A DNA stretch of 64,000 bases, from positions 290,357,560 through 290,421,559 of the forward strand of contig JAYESD010000001.1 in the NCBI GenBank assembly GCA_036927565.1. The letters are read 5' to 3'. The notes below the pieces were generated by a model, which was not told the origin of the DNA, did no database searches, and saw only the letters and a list, made by a program, of their open reading frames with translations. Position numbers and translations under genes: made by a program. The stretch comes from Tuctoria greenei (taxonomy: Eukaryota; Streptophyta; Magnoliopsida; Poales; Poaceae). Below, one piece after another: positions 9,879 through 21,461 of the stretch; positions within the stretch are counted from its first letter, which is position 1; each line of letters opens with the position of its first letter.

Positions 9879-10994
9879 ATCCTCCAGTGGCTAGGACTTT
9901 TCTCCTTTTGCCCCTTGTAACCCCAATTTTGTAATCCAATACTTTTGATTAATGAAATCCTCCTTTTTGTCTTGAATTTCACTTTGTCTTCAATATACTG
10001 TGCCGTATCTTGTTGGCCCCCTGGTACATGTGTACAATTGAAGTGTGTACATGTACCAAAGGTTGTGGCAGTATGTTGATGTCTTGAATGCTTCGCACTT
10101 GTAGATTTTAGGTCTGAAGTCTTCAATTCTGAGGCATCGAAGACACCTGGGATGGTCGGAGCTTGGTAGCTCTGACGTCATCCACTGTCAACATATTAAA
10201 CGTTGACGGCGGACCCCTCTTGGAGGATGTCGGAGCTTAGTAGCTCCGGCGTCGTCCACCATCGCTATGAATTTTTGTTTTTCCTGCATATTAAATACAA
10301 GAAAAGAGTAAAATTTGTCCTTTCATCTATTAATCGTTTGTGACTTAACATTCTTATTTGAGTTTTAAATCCGAAGAAACTCGATATGGTAACAAGTATA
10401 TTGATGTAATCTTTCCGACCCATATACTTTTCTAGTACTCACCCTACTGAGGCCTGCCAGAATATAGGTAGTGTGGCATACTTAGGGTGCAGGACCAGGC
10501 TAAGTCGATAGCACACTTCGGACCTATGTTGGCTTGGCGTTCAGGCAAGTAGACTATACATCATGTTAAGATTCGGAGAGATCAACAATATAAATTGTAA
10601 GACATATGAATATCCTGGATAAAAACTAAAAAAGAATTGCACAACTTTATTATAGACAAGAAGGGTAAAAATAATAATTTGATATATCGAGCTTTGTACA
10701 AAAATAAATGCATGTGGAGTCTATTTTTACACAACAATGTCTTTTATTATAGGCCTGGATTACAAGGGAGACAAGGACACACTTAGGGTCTTAGACCATG
10801 CTAAATGTGTTATACATTTTGTACTAGCCCAGAGCAAGTAGTTACACTTTTAGTGCTGTGACTGTCTCAAGTGTTAGTTGAACTTCCTGAACCCTCCCGG
10901 AGGGGTCTGGATGTTCTCCCGGAGGACTTGCTTGTCTCTATATAATGACTCTACGACATGCATTGTGGTTAATTACAGTCTCACCTCCGTGATT
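9879..10994. other. Convergent spacer between the antisense gene and pol of element D
   Basis: Non-coding, 1.1 kb. Shared with 36250-37440 of element C in inverse orientation (for example 'gcaggaccaggctaagtc'). It contains inverted-repeat blocks at 10150-10270 built from 'cggagctta'/'tagctccg' and 'cgttgacggcgg', and a GGACCCCTCC-type palindrome at 10887-10911. Sense and antisense transcripts would both end here. Confidence 0.6.
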
Positions 10995-12334
10995 CTAAGC
11001 ATAAAACTCACGGAGGTGCTCAATGTTCCAATGATTGGGAAGCGGAGTCCCATCCTCTGTTGCCAAGCGAACGCATCCTAGTCGGGATACTTTAATTACT
11101 CGGAAGGGACCCTCCCAGCTGGAGGAAAGTTTGTTCATCCCTTCATGGGTTAGTATATTCCGAAGCACCAGGTCGCCTTCTTCAAGCTGTCGCTCGCGCA
11201 CATGCCTTTGATGATAGCGCCTGAGCGCTTGGCGATAACATGCATTTCGAACAGCTGCTTGGCACCTTCCCTCATCGACGAGGTCAAGGTCTTTACGTCG
11301 GAGCTGGTCCTGTGTGGCTTTGTCGAAGGTCCGGACCTGGGGGGACTCCAAGGTGATTTCCGAAAGAAGGACTACTTCAGCTCTGTACACCAAGAAGAAT
11401 GGAGTTTCCCCGGTTGACCGGTTTGGAGTTGTCCTGTTCGCCCATAATGTGGATGGAAGCTCCTCAATCCAGTTAGCTTCGTGCTTTTTCAAGCGCTCAT
11501 ATGTGCGTGTCTTGAGTCCTTTTAATATTTTTGCATTAGCTCTCTCGGCTTGGCCATTGCTTGTTGGATGAGCTACTGAGGCGTAGGTTAGTTGAATGTC
11601 GAGGTCTTCGCAATATTCTTGAAATGCAGCACTGGTAAATTGAGTTCCGTTGTTAGTTATGACTTTGTTCGGAACTCCAAATCTGCATATAATGGACTTC
11701 AAGAACTTGATTGTTGATTGCTTGTTGATTGTTACAACTGGAGTTACTTCCGGCCACTTGGTGAACTTGTCGATGGCGACATACAGGAACCTGTAACCTC
11801 CGATGGCTTTTGGGAAAGGTCCCAAGATGTCCATGCCACACACAACGAATGGCCATGTAGGAGGTATCATTTGTAGCGATTGAGCCGATGTGTGAATCTG
11901 TTTTGCGTGGAACTGACACGCTTCACATTTTTTTTCACTAGCTCAACCGCATCCTGGAGTGTTGTAGGCCAGTAAAAGCCATGTCGAAAGGCTTTACCAA
12001 TCAGCGTGTGGGAAGATGTGTGGTTCCCACACTCGCCTCCATTGATTTCCGTGAGAAGCTCGCGACCTTCTTCCCTTGCAATGCACCGCATTAGGACGTC
12101 ATTGGCACCACGTCGGTAGAGATCCCCTTCTACCAATGTGTATATTTTAGCCAATCTGACAATCCGGTCAGCAAATACATTGTCTTTAGGAAGGATATTG
12201 TCTTTCAAGTAGCTCCAGATCTCCAAGATACATGCATTGGAGCTAACTTGAGCTTCTGAGTCTTGCGTGCTGGGTTGCTCGGAGCTTCCGACAGCACCTA
12301 CGACCCTTGGTGGACGCCATGGTAGCAGGGCCAC
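10995..12334 (-). pseudogene. int: Integrase of element D
   Basis: Two overlapping frames. The first (12334 down to 11867) carries LVEGDLYRRG, the zinc-binding His region (GNHTSSHTLIGKAFRHGFYW) and its Cys side, which is frameshifted near 11930. The second (ATG at 11868-11870 to stop at 10995) is an undamaged 291 codons with the catalytic core: CGMDILGPFPKAI, then ITNNGTQF (second catalytic Asp now Asn), then the Glu in HPTSNGQAERAN. It ends with the C-terminal DNA-binding part (EGDLVLRNILTHEG, WEGPFRVIKV, HLREFYA). Integrase inserts the cDNA into the host genome. With the Asp lost and the frameshift it should be inactive. Confidence 0.88.
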
Positions 12335-12375
12335 CTGGACTGCCAGCTTCGTGGTGCTGGTCTCGCACCCTTCGC

Positions 12376-13185
12376 TCAGTTCGGCAGGCTAAGTTGTTTG
12401 TTTTGACAACCCCCGAACGAAGATTCCGTCAGGAGCTGGAGCTTCGGTTGAGGCTTTCGTCGAGAGTTCGTCGGCTTCAGCATTATGTAGCCGCTGAACA
12501 TGATGGAGATCCAGGACTTGAAGTCTTTTTGAAGCCTCTGGACTTCAAGGAGATAAGCAACTAATTGAGAATTGTTGTAGGAGCATTCACCTTTGACCTG
12601 TTTTATGATGAGTTGTGAATCTCCCTTCACCAACAGCTGTTTTACACCATAGGACAGTGCCACCTTGAGTCCGTAGATGAGATCTTCATACTCCGCGATG
12701 TTGTTGGTTTCCTTGAAATCAAGGTGTACCATGTATTTTACCTTCTCCCCAGTTAGAGCCAGGAGAAGGATTCCAACCCCGGCCCCCTGCTTTTGCACGG
12801 AGCCGTCGAAGTAGAGGGTCCAGTGAGGCTCGGTGAAGACCGGAACCTTGAGTTCTGGCTTCTGCTCACTGAGGCCCTCAAGGTTTGATGGAGAAGGGGT
12901 CCACTCCGCCACAAAGTCAGCCAAGGCTTGACTTTTGATTGCTTGTCTTGAAACGAATTCTAGATTGAATTCTGCCAGTTCCGCTACCCACTTTGCAATG
13001 TTCCCATTAGAATTAGGGTTATGCAAAATAGCACGCAGTGGAAAAGAAGTTACCGCTGATATTTTGTGGGCTTGGAAGTAGTGATGAAGCTTCCTTGAGG
13101 CAATAAGAACTGCGTAAAGCAGCTTATGCACCTCAATATATCTTTTTTTAGCGTCATGGAGTACTTCACTAATGAAGTACGTGGG
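12376..13185 (-). pseudogene. RNase H region of element D (Tat type)
   Basis: Encodes HKLLYAVLIASRKLHHYFQ, LADFVAEWTPSP and then an RNase H of the kind typical of Tat elements: WTLYFDGSVQKQGAGVGILL, TNNIAEYEDLIYGLKVALS, VKGDSQLIIKQVKGE. The Asp (FDGS), Glu (AEYE) and Asp (GDSQ) positions are all kept. The frame shifts near 12480, after the conserved part. It removes the RNA strand during reverse transcription. It lies between RT and integrase, as expected. Confidence 0.8.
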
Positions 13186-13490
13186 GCGTTGGATGGTCTG
13201 GACCCTATCAGAAAGACCCGGAGCTTCCTCTCCATCGACCCAGACCCTGCTGGAGATTTCCGGACCTTCGGTCTATGCTTCTTGGACCCTCCTGGAGGGG
13301 TCCAAAACTCCTTTTTGTTCGACTCAGACCTCACTAGGAAGATTCAGATCATCTTGATCAGCCAGGTGAACCTCCTCAAACAAATGAGGTTGATCTCCTA
13401 GCATTTTGTCTTGAGGTTCTGTATTTGGGAGCTGAAACCCAGCCACATATTTAGGTGATTCCGGACCCTCCCGGAGGGGTCTGGACTCCT
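13186..13490 (-). repeat. Palindromic GGACCCCTCC-type boxes in the RT-RNase H linker, element D
   Basis: Boxes occur near 13188-13212, 13228-13256, 13284-13307, 13320-13350 and 13463-13488. The clearest are 'ggaccctcctggaggggtcc' (13287-13306) and 'ggaccctcccggaggggtct' (13466-13485). They lie inside the pol reading frame and encode repeated Asp-Pro-Ser-x-x-Val peptides. Element C and E carry them at the same place. Confidence 0.75.
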
Positions 13491-14440
13491 TGATTGGATG
13501 TGGCTCCGGTCTTTCCGCGACCAGGACCATACTGAATACTTCGGTGGTTGCTGAAATGTAAAGCAGTGAAGGCTCATCTGGATTAGGAGCTACCAATATT
13601 GGTAGTGTGGTGAGGAGTTGTTTCACCTCTTGGAACGCCTTTTTTGCTTCTTCAGACCAATGAAATGTTCTGGACTTCCTCAAGAGTTTGAAGAAAGGTA
13701 GCGCCTGTTCTGCTAGTCTTGAGATAAACAGACTGAGCGCAGCTAGGCATCCAATTAGTTTCTAGACATCTTTAATGCGGGTTGGGGGCCGCATATCTTC
13801 TATAGCCTTGATCTTTGTCAGATTTGCTTCAATTCCTCGGTGAGTCACCAAGAACCCCAGAAGCTTCCTGGAGCTAACCCCGAAGACACATTTGTCCGGG
13901 TTCAGCTTAGTGCGCGTGGTGCGCAGCTTATCGAAGACGGCTTGTAAGTTGTCAAGGAGTGACTCCTTGTTTTTTATCTTCACAACGATTTCATCGAAAT
14001 ACACCTCCACCAAGTCTCTAATTATCTCTCCAAATTTTTTGTACATAGCTCGCACAAATGTTGAAGCAGCGTTTTTAAGACCGAATGGCATGGCAGTATA
14101 ATAGTACAATCCATCTACTGTTATGAATGCAGTATATGCTCTTCATCTTCCTTAAACATTTCGATTTGATGATATCCAGAATATGCATCTAAGAAATACA
14201 ATAGCTCACACCCAGAGGTGGAGTCCACTCTCTGATCTATTCTAGGTAGTGGAAATGGATCCTTTGGACATGCCTTATTTAAGGTGGTGTAGTCGATACA
14301 CATCTGAAGCTTCCCACCAGCCTTGGGTACAACAACTGGGTTTGCCAGCCATTTTGTATGGAAGACTTCCCGGATGAATCCAGCTTCGAGCAGCTTCCTG
14401 ATTTCCCGTCGGATGAAGTTTTGTCACTCGATTGATTGCA
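13324..14440 (-). pseudogene. RT: Reverse transcriptase of element D
   Basis: Ordered motifs from the right: GKLQMCIDYTTLNKACPKD, FPLPRIDQ, LLYFLDAYSGYHQIEM, then after a frameshift near 14115 YTAMPFGLKNAASTFVRAM, the catalytic box as VEVYFDEIVVK (normally YVDD, so the second Asp is Glu), LNPDKCVFGVSSRKLLGFLV and RGIEANLTKIKAIEDM. A stop follows at 13762. The palm continues as LAEQALPFFKLLRKSRTFHW. It copies element RNA into DNA. The altered box and frameshifts make it inactive. Confidence 0.88.
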
Positions 14441-14790
14441 TCCGGGGCTTCTGGTGTACAGGTCGTGCGTCTGGGTAAATCTTCATATTGTGCTCAATCA
14501 CCTCCCTAGGGATCCCAGGCATTTGTGACGGTTGCCAGGCAAACACGTCGACATTAGCTCGGATGAAAGTGATGAGCACGAGTTCCTATTTGCTATTCAG
14601 ACCCCCGATATACGGGTAGTCTGAGCAGCATCGGAACCGATTTGGACGACCTTGACGGGAACGTCGGTGTCGCCGCTTGGTTGCACACGGGGTGCGGAGG
14701 TAGAGCCTTTGTGACGAATGCTCGGAGGATTCGGAGCTGGCTCCTTACCAAGTGCTTCCTCTTGCATTGTGGTAAGCGCAAAGATCTCTT
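14441..14790 (-). other. Protease-RT linker of element D
   Basis: Short broken frames. By comparison with C (32400-32860) this is the protease-RT connection (for example 'tttgtgacggttgccaggca' and its C counterpart 'ggcaaccgtcacaaatgcct'). No catalytic motif seen. Confidence 0.5.
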
Positions 14791-15321
14791 CTAGAGCGGT
14801 AACTCCTGCGGTGCGATCCTCACAGACCGGAGAGCACCCGTGGGTGTTGGCATCTTCAACACCAAGTAGCCATAATGGGCAGCAGCTATGAACTTGTATA
14901 AAGCTGGCCTACCCAAGATGGCATTGAAAGGCAGACTGATCTGCACAACATCGAAGACCAATTTCTCAGTTCTGTAGTTTTCCCGGGTCCCGAAGGTCTC
15001 TGGGAGTGTGATGGAACCGAGAGAAGTAATGGTTCCCGGACCTACTCCAGAGAAAGGTCGGGATGGGCGGAGGTCCGAAGGCTGGAGCTGAAGCTTAATG
15101 AAAGCTTCGAAGCTTACGAGGTTTAGCCCGGAACCTCCGTTCACCATTACATGGTGGATTTGGATATTGTTAATGGTGGGTGACACCATCAACGGGAGTT
15201 GTCCAGCATCGATCATATTTCGGGGGCAGTCTGAAGCATCGGAAATGATGGGAGTATCCATCCACTTCCGATGTGGCTCCGCCTTAGCAGTGGGAGCTAC
15301 CACGGCCATGTCCCGCCACAT
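14791..15321 (-). pseudogene. PR: Aspartic protease region of element D
   Basis: 176-codon frame: HRKWMDTPIISDASDC, GQLPLMVSPTINNIQIHHVM, then the active-site region as VNGGSGLNLVSF. Relatives in this window read VDGG or VDRG, so the catalytic Asp has become Asn. After that FSGVGPGTITSLGSI, VFDVVQISLPFNAILGRPAL and FIAAAHYGYLVLKMPTPTG. ILGRP is the usual retropepsin C-terminal Ile-Leu-Gly motif. It would cut the Gag-Pol polyprotein. Upstream is gag in another frame. Confidence 0.85.
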
Positions 15322-15374
15322 TGTCTTGAGGATGCGGCAATAGGTGATATCCCATGAACCACCATAGATGGTGT

Positions 15375-16997
15375 TTAGGGTCTTCCGACGCTCGTTGTCA
15401 GAAACATCGAAGTCATCGTCAACAGTTTGTAAACGGCTTTCAAGACCTTTTTGGGGTCCCGGAAACCTAGCTCCTCTTCGGTCGGAGCTTCGTCAACTTT
15501 TTGTTTTCCTTCCCTTTGATGGAAAGGAGCTTCTTCCTGGTGCTTGTTATAGCGCTCGGCAAGGTTCTGGACCTCCTGACACTCTTCCAAGCTCTGTCGG
15601 TTCGTCTTGTGAATCGGACACCATGCTTTAGAACTGTTGCCGTCTTCTGATGATGGACGAGGTCGCTTCTCGGGGCGTGGCCCCCAGCTTCCAAGAGCTG
15701 CGGCAGCAGCAACGGCTGGAGCGCCGGCCGACGGCTTCTTTTTGCCGTTGGGCTTATTTTTCTTCTTGCCACTACCGGAGGTAGCGACTCCAGTTTTGGA
15801 GGACTTCTGGTTGGCCTCCGGAGCTGGCTTAGAATGCATTTCACAACCCTCTGCAGATCTAGCATATTTGTCAGCTAGACTGAAGAGTTCTGTGATGCTG
15901 GTAACTTCTTTAATGGCCAGCTTCTCCAGCATCTTCTTATCTCGAACGCCCTGTCTGAATGCAACGATAACAGAAGAGCTTGAGACTGAAGGGATGGTAT
16001 TTCCTACCTGAGAGAACCGCTGGATGGGGGATCATAGCGATTCCCCCGATGTTTGCTTTACAGCAAACTAATCCAATTCAGTGCCACGCCGGGTGTAAGA
16101 ACTCCCGAAGTTGGTAGTGAACTGCTGGCATAGCTCCGCCCAACTATTAATGGATTCGGGTGGAAGACTCATAAACCAAGACCTTGCAGTCCCGGTTAAA
16201 GCCACTGGGAAGTAATTGGTCATCATAGCATCATCACCCCCTGCTGCCAGTATGGCAGTGGAGTAGATTTGAAGAACTTCGGTAGGGTTAACAGTCCCGT
16301 AGAATTTTTCCGGCAAGTGAGGTCGGAACTTCTGTGTCCATCTGACCATGCGCAAATGCATGGCCAGGGCAGAACAACCTCCTCCTACTCCTTTAGGAGC
16401 AGGGTTGTTCCGATCCTCTCGCCTCTCACGAGCACGCTCGATATGGACACGGTCGTCCTGCTGTCAGTAACGACGATCCAGTTCCGACCGCAGGTCATGA
16501 GTCAGAATCTTGGTGATTGTGTGGGTGTGTCGTGCCCCGGGAGGCAGCGAAGTCACCTGCTGGGATGCAACACGTCTCCTTTGTTGTGAGACTTGTGGAC
16601 CAAGTCGGCCGGACAAGGTCTGTCGTTGAGATGGTGCTCTCCCCGAAGGAGGAGGACCTTGATTGCTGATGCCTGCAGCCGCAGCTGCGACCAGATGGTC
16701 AACATCAGCCATCCACTGCTCTATAGCACCCTGGGGTGCACCTGGAGGCGGTGGGTGTTGAAGGAGAGCTCGCGCAACAATGAGCGTGTGCTCAGGGTTG
16801 TTGTTTGTCGATGCAGTGATCGACGCGGATGCCCCATCTTGTTGACTAGCATTGTTTGCCAAAACAGATGGTGGTTGTGGTTCCATAACGTCTACTGGAA
16901 CAATGGCACCTGCTGGTTGTTGGACGTTGGAGAGATTGCCTCCGGGAGGTTATCCAGCGTGGTTGCCATTGGAGGATCCAGCAGCTGAATTCACCAT
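15375..16997 (-). pseudogene. gag: gag of element D
   Basis: One frame starts at the ATG at 16995-16997 (MVNSAAGSSNGNHA). It stays open with a few stops (near 16950, at 16464 and at 16068), a short out-of-frame patch near 15940-16065, and ends at 15375. Contents: Pro/Ala-rich N-terminus; HDLRSELDRRY; basic/acidic helix; gag domain (VRWTQKFRPHLPEKFYGTVN, PTEVLQIYSTAILAAGG, ARSWFMSLPPESINSWAELC); a Lys/Ala-rich linker; and a modified zinc knuckle CPIHKTNRQSLEEC. Neighbours: primer-binding site upstream, protease downstream. Confidence 0.88.
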
Positions 16998-17021
16998 CTT
17001 GTGATCTCGGGATTGACTGCC

Positions 17022-17041
17022 CCCCTTCCTGGCGCGCCAAA
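17022..17041 (-). other. Primer-binding site region, element D
   Basis: The minus strand reads TTTGGCGCGCCAGGAAGGGG directly after the 5' LTR. The same TGGCGCGCCAGG block follows the LTR in C (30231-30242). I did not identify which tRNA primes here. Confidence 0.7.
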
Positions 17042-17891
17042 CATCGAAGTGCATGATACGACACTTCCCCCGGACCTGCTAAGAAGCAGCCCGTGGAGGT
17101 TCTTTGATGGATGGGGTACGCAGATATCAAGATCAAGATGATGACACCAGAGATTTACGTGGTTCAGGCCGCCTGAGCGTGACACCCTACTCCACGGAGT
17201 TTGTATTGTTGTATTGTGTGTGTTCATTCGCTAGTCAGCTGGGATCAGATCGAATCGAATGTCCCCTGAGTTCGTGCAGTACAGCCCTTTTATAGTTCTA
17301 AAGACTGACCGTTACAAAGCTTGCCTGGCCCAACATGTGGCCCTGGCGTATTTAATACTTAATACACTGTCTAAAGAGTATTAAGCATGATTAATAGTGT
17401 GATAAAGTGCATTAATGGCTGCATTACCCCTATTGACAGCGCTCTTGATCGTGTGTCATTAATACAGCATTAACGACACGTAATTACATCTTTAACTGCC
17501 GCTTTAATTACGTTTGATGGCTCATGCTGAAGGAGATCTGCCAGTGTACGCGTCGATGAAGGTCCAAAGGATCCACACGTGGAAGCTCCGGAGCTTTCCC
17601 TTACGGGGGTTTAGGTTCGGGGCTACTGTACATGTGTCGGCACCGGAGTTCCTCTCTGCTGGGGGTTAGCTCCGCGACTGTTATACACGTGTTGGCACCG
17701 GAGCTTCCCTTTGTTGGGAGCTTAGTTCCGGTTTTCCTTTACACGTGTTGACCCAGGAGCTACCCATATGAGGGGAGCGGGTCTGGTGCAATGTGACATG
17801 TGGGGCCTGAAAAGACCTTCAACTCTGTCAGGTAGAATTCTCTTGTACTCTTCGCGATACTAAAGGGTACCCGGTACGTAGGGTATCGACA
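17042..17891 (-). repeat. 5' LTR of element D (850 bp)
   Basis: Ends at 17891 with GTATCGACA. The other end has CATCGAAG where the truncated copy has TGTCGAAG (7218), so two terminal bases have mutated. Reversed TATA box CCTTTTATAG at 17286-17295. U3 (about 17560-17770) has degenerate repeats of about 60 bp with ACACGTG/ACATGTG cores and 'ccggagctt' blocks, like the LTRs of C and E. Confidence 0.9.
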
Positions 17892-18796
17892 ACTACCAAA
17901 GCCATATGGTATTTTTACTTTGATAAATCCTATGCATATGCTATTTGTCTTCACATTGAGCCTAGTCAAATTAGTATAGACCTATGTGAGAATTCATTCA
18001 TCTTTTTTTTTTGAATTCAAGACTTCACTTGCACATGTTATACTTCTATACTAGAAGTAAGCAAAATTTCATCATACCATCATTCCACAATAAAAATAGA
18101 AACTGCATACCCTTCATGCTTAATACTCTCTACAAGTTTATTGCACAAAAAGAGAGTAGAAGGCATGGCTACAAGAAAAAGAAAATGCATGCTTACATCA
18201 TAAGCATGAGAAAAAAAAGTAGACATGTTTCATCTCTACAAACTAAGAGAGTCTACATAAATAGAAGTCATCTCAAACATCCACATCTACTTCCACTCCA
18301 TCACACAAGCACAAGTCTTGAATCAAATAGTTTTGAATTGATTTCTCCTAAGGCTTGCTTTTTTGACTTAGCAATATTATGTGTTGCAAATATGCCTACT
18401 ACATTCCCTACCAAGCTCCACCATACAAGCCTTATTTAGTGGTAGGATGAGTATAGGAAAAATGCTTTGGTGAGGAAATATTTCCACTACCCACAAAGGA
18501 GTGATTGAGAGAATCAATTTGAGGTACTTAAAATCTAAATTGAACTCTCCAGAATTTGAGTGGAACTTGATATCTAGGATATGCTTGCTCCATTTGTTGT
18601 TCTATCTTTCAACCACCCATGAATAGGAGAAGGCATAAGCCCCATAATGCCATGCCAATTTTTGCAATACTAGGTAGAATGTTTTTTTTTTGTGCACATG
18701 GTACTTTTGAAAAATAGAACATTGTAGCAACTCCTGATCATCAATCTAAAGTCTTGACTTTGCTCGGGATGAGCAAAGGATAAGCTTGGGGGAGTT
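17892..18796 (+). mobile_element. Athila-type element, 3' non-coding part right of element D
   Basis: Resumes after the duplicated ACTAC. AT-rich, no conserved ORF. It ends with the box typical of the 3' internal end of Athila-like elements: 'tttgctcgggatgagcaaag' (18758-18777) followed by the polypurine tract 'aagcttgggggagtt' (18782-18796), then an LTR start. Confidence 0.7.
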
Positions 18797-18990
18797 TGTT
18801 AATGGTTGTTATATACCAATTTCACTTGTCAATATAACTCAATTATGTGAAGAAAATACCATTTCTTGCACACATCACCTTTCTATTTAACCCATTTCCA
18901 CTTGTCTTTGGAGAAATAGTGCATGCGCACATTTATTGCAGGAAATGAGGTAAAAGAGGGGGAGCAATCCTATAAAATATCATTCCACCC
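18797..18990 (+). repeat. Athila 3' LTR, left fragment
   Basis: Starts TGTTAATGG directly after the polypurine tract and runs about 190 bp. It then stops abruptly where gag of element E begins (about 18990). The rest of this LTR was not found to the right of E. Confidence 0.55.
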
Positions 18991-19431
18991 ATGACGCTCA
19001 ATATTCTGCCGCAGTCTTGGCCCAGGCCGACACCTACACGCAACAGGACCTTGTCAGGATGACTTGGACCTAGGCTGTCACAAAGGGGACATGCATTGTT
19101 GTTTCACGCGATGTCTCGTACTCCTTAGATGGCTCGTCGTACTCATTCGGTGTCCAGACTCCCGACGAGAGACCTCAAGGCAGAATTCAGCTGTCGTTAC
19201 ATGGAGCAAGATGGTTGTGTCACCATCGAGCTAACTGCGAGAGGCGAGGCATCATAGAGGAGTCTCCCCTCTAGGATCAGGTGGTGGCTATGCGTCGCTC
19301 GCACCACACCTTCGCATGGTGGAGTGTCCACCCAAGTTTCGGCCTCATCTGGCGAAGAAGTATGACGGGATTGTCAACTCTGTTGAATTCTTACAGATAT
19401 AATCCACTACTATCCTCGCTGCAGGAGGGAA
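18990..19431 (+). pseudogene. gag: gag of element E, N-terminal half (left of the nest)
   Basis: Matches the gag of C and D at DNA level ('ggaccttgtc', 'tgacttggacct') and in protein: [29 protein letters not shown], a stop, then [10 protein letters not shown]. It is broken by stops and frameshifts. It ends in GGGAA (19427-19431), is interrupted by the nest A/B/C, and resumes at 45605 with the same GGGAA and GNEFVLANYFPVALTETA. The 5' LTR, primer-binding site and gag start of E are absent, and the left junction is with an Athila LTR. Confidence 0.82.
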
Positions 19432-21461
19432 TGTGACACGCGGTTCCGAAAATGAACCAAGTGAACGCATATATGTGCCCAGGACATTCAACACATATAC
19501 ACGAGTGCTTCACAAAAGTATATACAGATAATTACCATAAGACAAGATTAATTAACCACTTTTATTACACAATTCATAATCTTCTCGAATACAAGATCTA
19601 ATGAATATTAATGACAAGATTGAACTAATGCAGTGGAAATACTCTAATTAAGCAAACTAAGTAGCTAAGCAATAAGCATAAGGGTATAGCGCAGCTCCAA
19701 TCAATCCACAGGAAAAGATGACGGCAGACACGGCCTAGAACACATTATCATCGTTAAACTCCCAATCCTGACCTGCAACTGTAGGTGGGGGAATTGCAAG
19801 GATGAGTACATGTCGTACTCAGCAAGTGTGGAAAGTATGACATTTAGCTGATACAAATGACGAATATAATAAAGGCTAAGTGCTGAAAAGTACATTTAAA
19901 ATATGTAAAAAGCATTACACTATGTCTATGTGAAGTAACCCATCATAAGCCATAAGTAGTAACATAGTACCAGTCCATATTCCATATCCATCACCTTTAT
20001 ACCAGATTTTACCATTATCATTAACCATATCCATTGCCATAAACCATAATATCATCTCATAACCAGTACCAAACCATAACCAAACCATAACCATCCCGTA
20101 TCCCAAGTTTCCACTCTAACCATGGAAGTTATCCAGGTGCTCATAACCGGGAGCACGGCTATTATGATAGTTTTAAGACACTCTGCAGAGTTTATACCAC
20201 TTTACCCACATGTTTTTGATTTCATCACCCGTCGGCGACTAAGAAATCTCCCTTATGCCAATTACATTTCCTTTGGTGTATAGCCAAGAGATCACAAAAT
20301 AGCCTTTACAAAGGGACTACTAGCATGTATGGACCCATTGAGGTTTTGCCAGTGGCGATGCCTCCAATTGAGCGCATCTTCCACCAAGGGCCTCCTCTTG
20401 TGCCATTCAGATACCACAGAACCCCGCCAACCATATCCAAACCCAATATGACTCCCCTTCCCCGGTGCGCCAAATGATCCATTCAATACTAGCAATACCC
20501 TAATTAATCAGCTATATCGCACCCATACTTGGCCTCATGGTGACACTGTGGTCCTGGCTTATTCTCGCATGAACCGGTCCTTAGATCTAAAGCAAGCGAA
20601 ACCACCATAACATCCAACACAATCCACATACCATGCTTGCTTAGATCACCCATTACCATATCATAATGACCAATTCATATTAACCATAATCTCATTAATG
20701 CATATTTATATGTTTAGTGTTGTTTTCCCATCCCAGTTAATTAAGAGAAGCAAAAAGGTAAAAAGCCCTTCCCGACTCTCTACCATGAATTCCAGGTGAC
20801 AGGGGTGGTTAACAAAGCTAGTAAACTTCCTATCGTAGGATTCCCATCAAATTGACACAAGCATGCAGTTTTGAAAACAAAACATTTATTTTAGAAACAT
20901 GATCAATATGTTCAAGGATACTTGCCTTGCTCCTGGGCTTGATTGGGATCAAAGACTTCAAATTCTTGGTGCTGGAGATCCTCCACATCACTCTCTAGCA
21001 TAAATCTGTCTAATCCACACAATGATTATACAAGACAAGAAATGTAATCAATAAGTGCACATATATTACTCAATATATCGTGATATGCATGATTAATACA
21101 AATGCAAATCAAAACTAGTTAATAAGTTTTTAATGATGTTTACTAACTAGTTCTAATAGCTTTTAACAAGTTTGAACATGTGTGGAATTGATTCAAATCA
21201 ATTTAGGCTTAATTCAACAGGAAATAGATCGCAAAATCGGACTAGTCCGCTTGGGACCGGACTAGTTCGCCCTTCGCAGGAACAGCGAACGGGGTTGAAT
21301 TCACGTGAGAAATAGAGAGTAGAAGGTATACCGGGTGTTTAGAACTCCAATGAATCAAGAGTTTTGGAGGCAACACTTGGATCTTGATGATCTAGGGTTG
21401 ATGAAGAACTTGAGGAGGATTGGTGATGAAGAACAAAAACTTGATGGAGATCTTGATCCTC
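19432..21461 (-). repeat. Solo LTR A, left part
   Basis: Tekay-like LTR starting TGTGACACGCGG, flanked on the left by GGGAA (19427-19431). It continues at 44828-45604 after element B, with TCCTC at 21457-21461 duplicated at 44823-44827. Both parts add to about 2.81 kb, one full LTR. No internal region belongs to it, so A is a solo LTR. Confidence 0.9.

Larger units (their letters stand above)
7218..17891 (-). mobile_element. Element D: Tat-type Ty3/gypsy element, minus strand, rearranged 3' end
   Basis: Bounded by the 5 bp duplication ACTAC (7213-7217 and 17892-17896). Read from the right: 850 bp 5' LTR (17042-17891), primer-binding site, gag, protease, RT, RNase H, integrase, a convergent spacer, remnants of the antisense gene, and a truncated 3' LTR (7218 to about 7728). 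A piece of an unrelated LTR (7953 to about 8618) is lodged in the antisense gene. It inserted into the Athila element. All enzymes are damaged (see their entries). Confidence 0.9.

Noticed and set aside
18011..18439. 142-codon plus-strand ORF in AT-rich sequence
   Set aside because: Low-complexity, no family resemblance, lies in the 3' non-coding part of Athila upstream of its polypurine tract.
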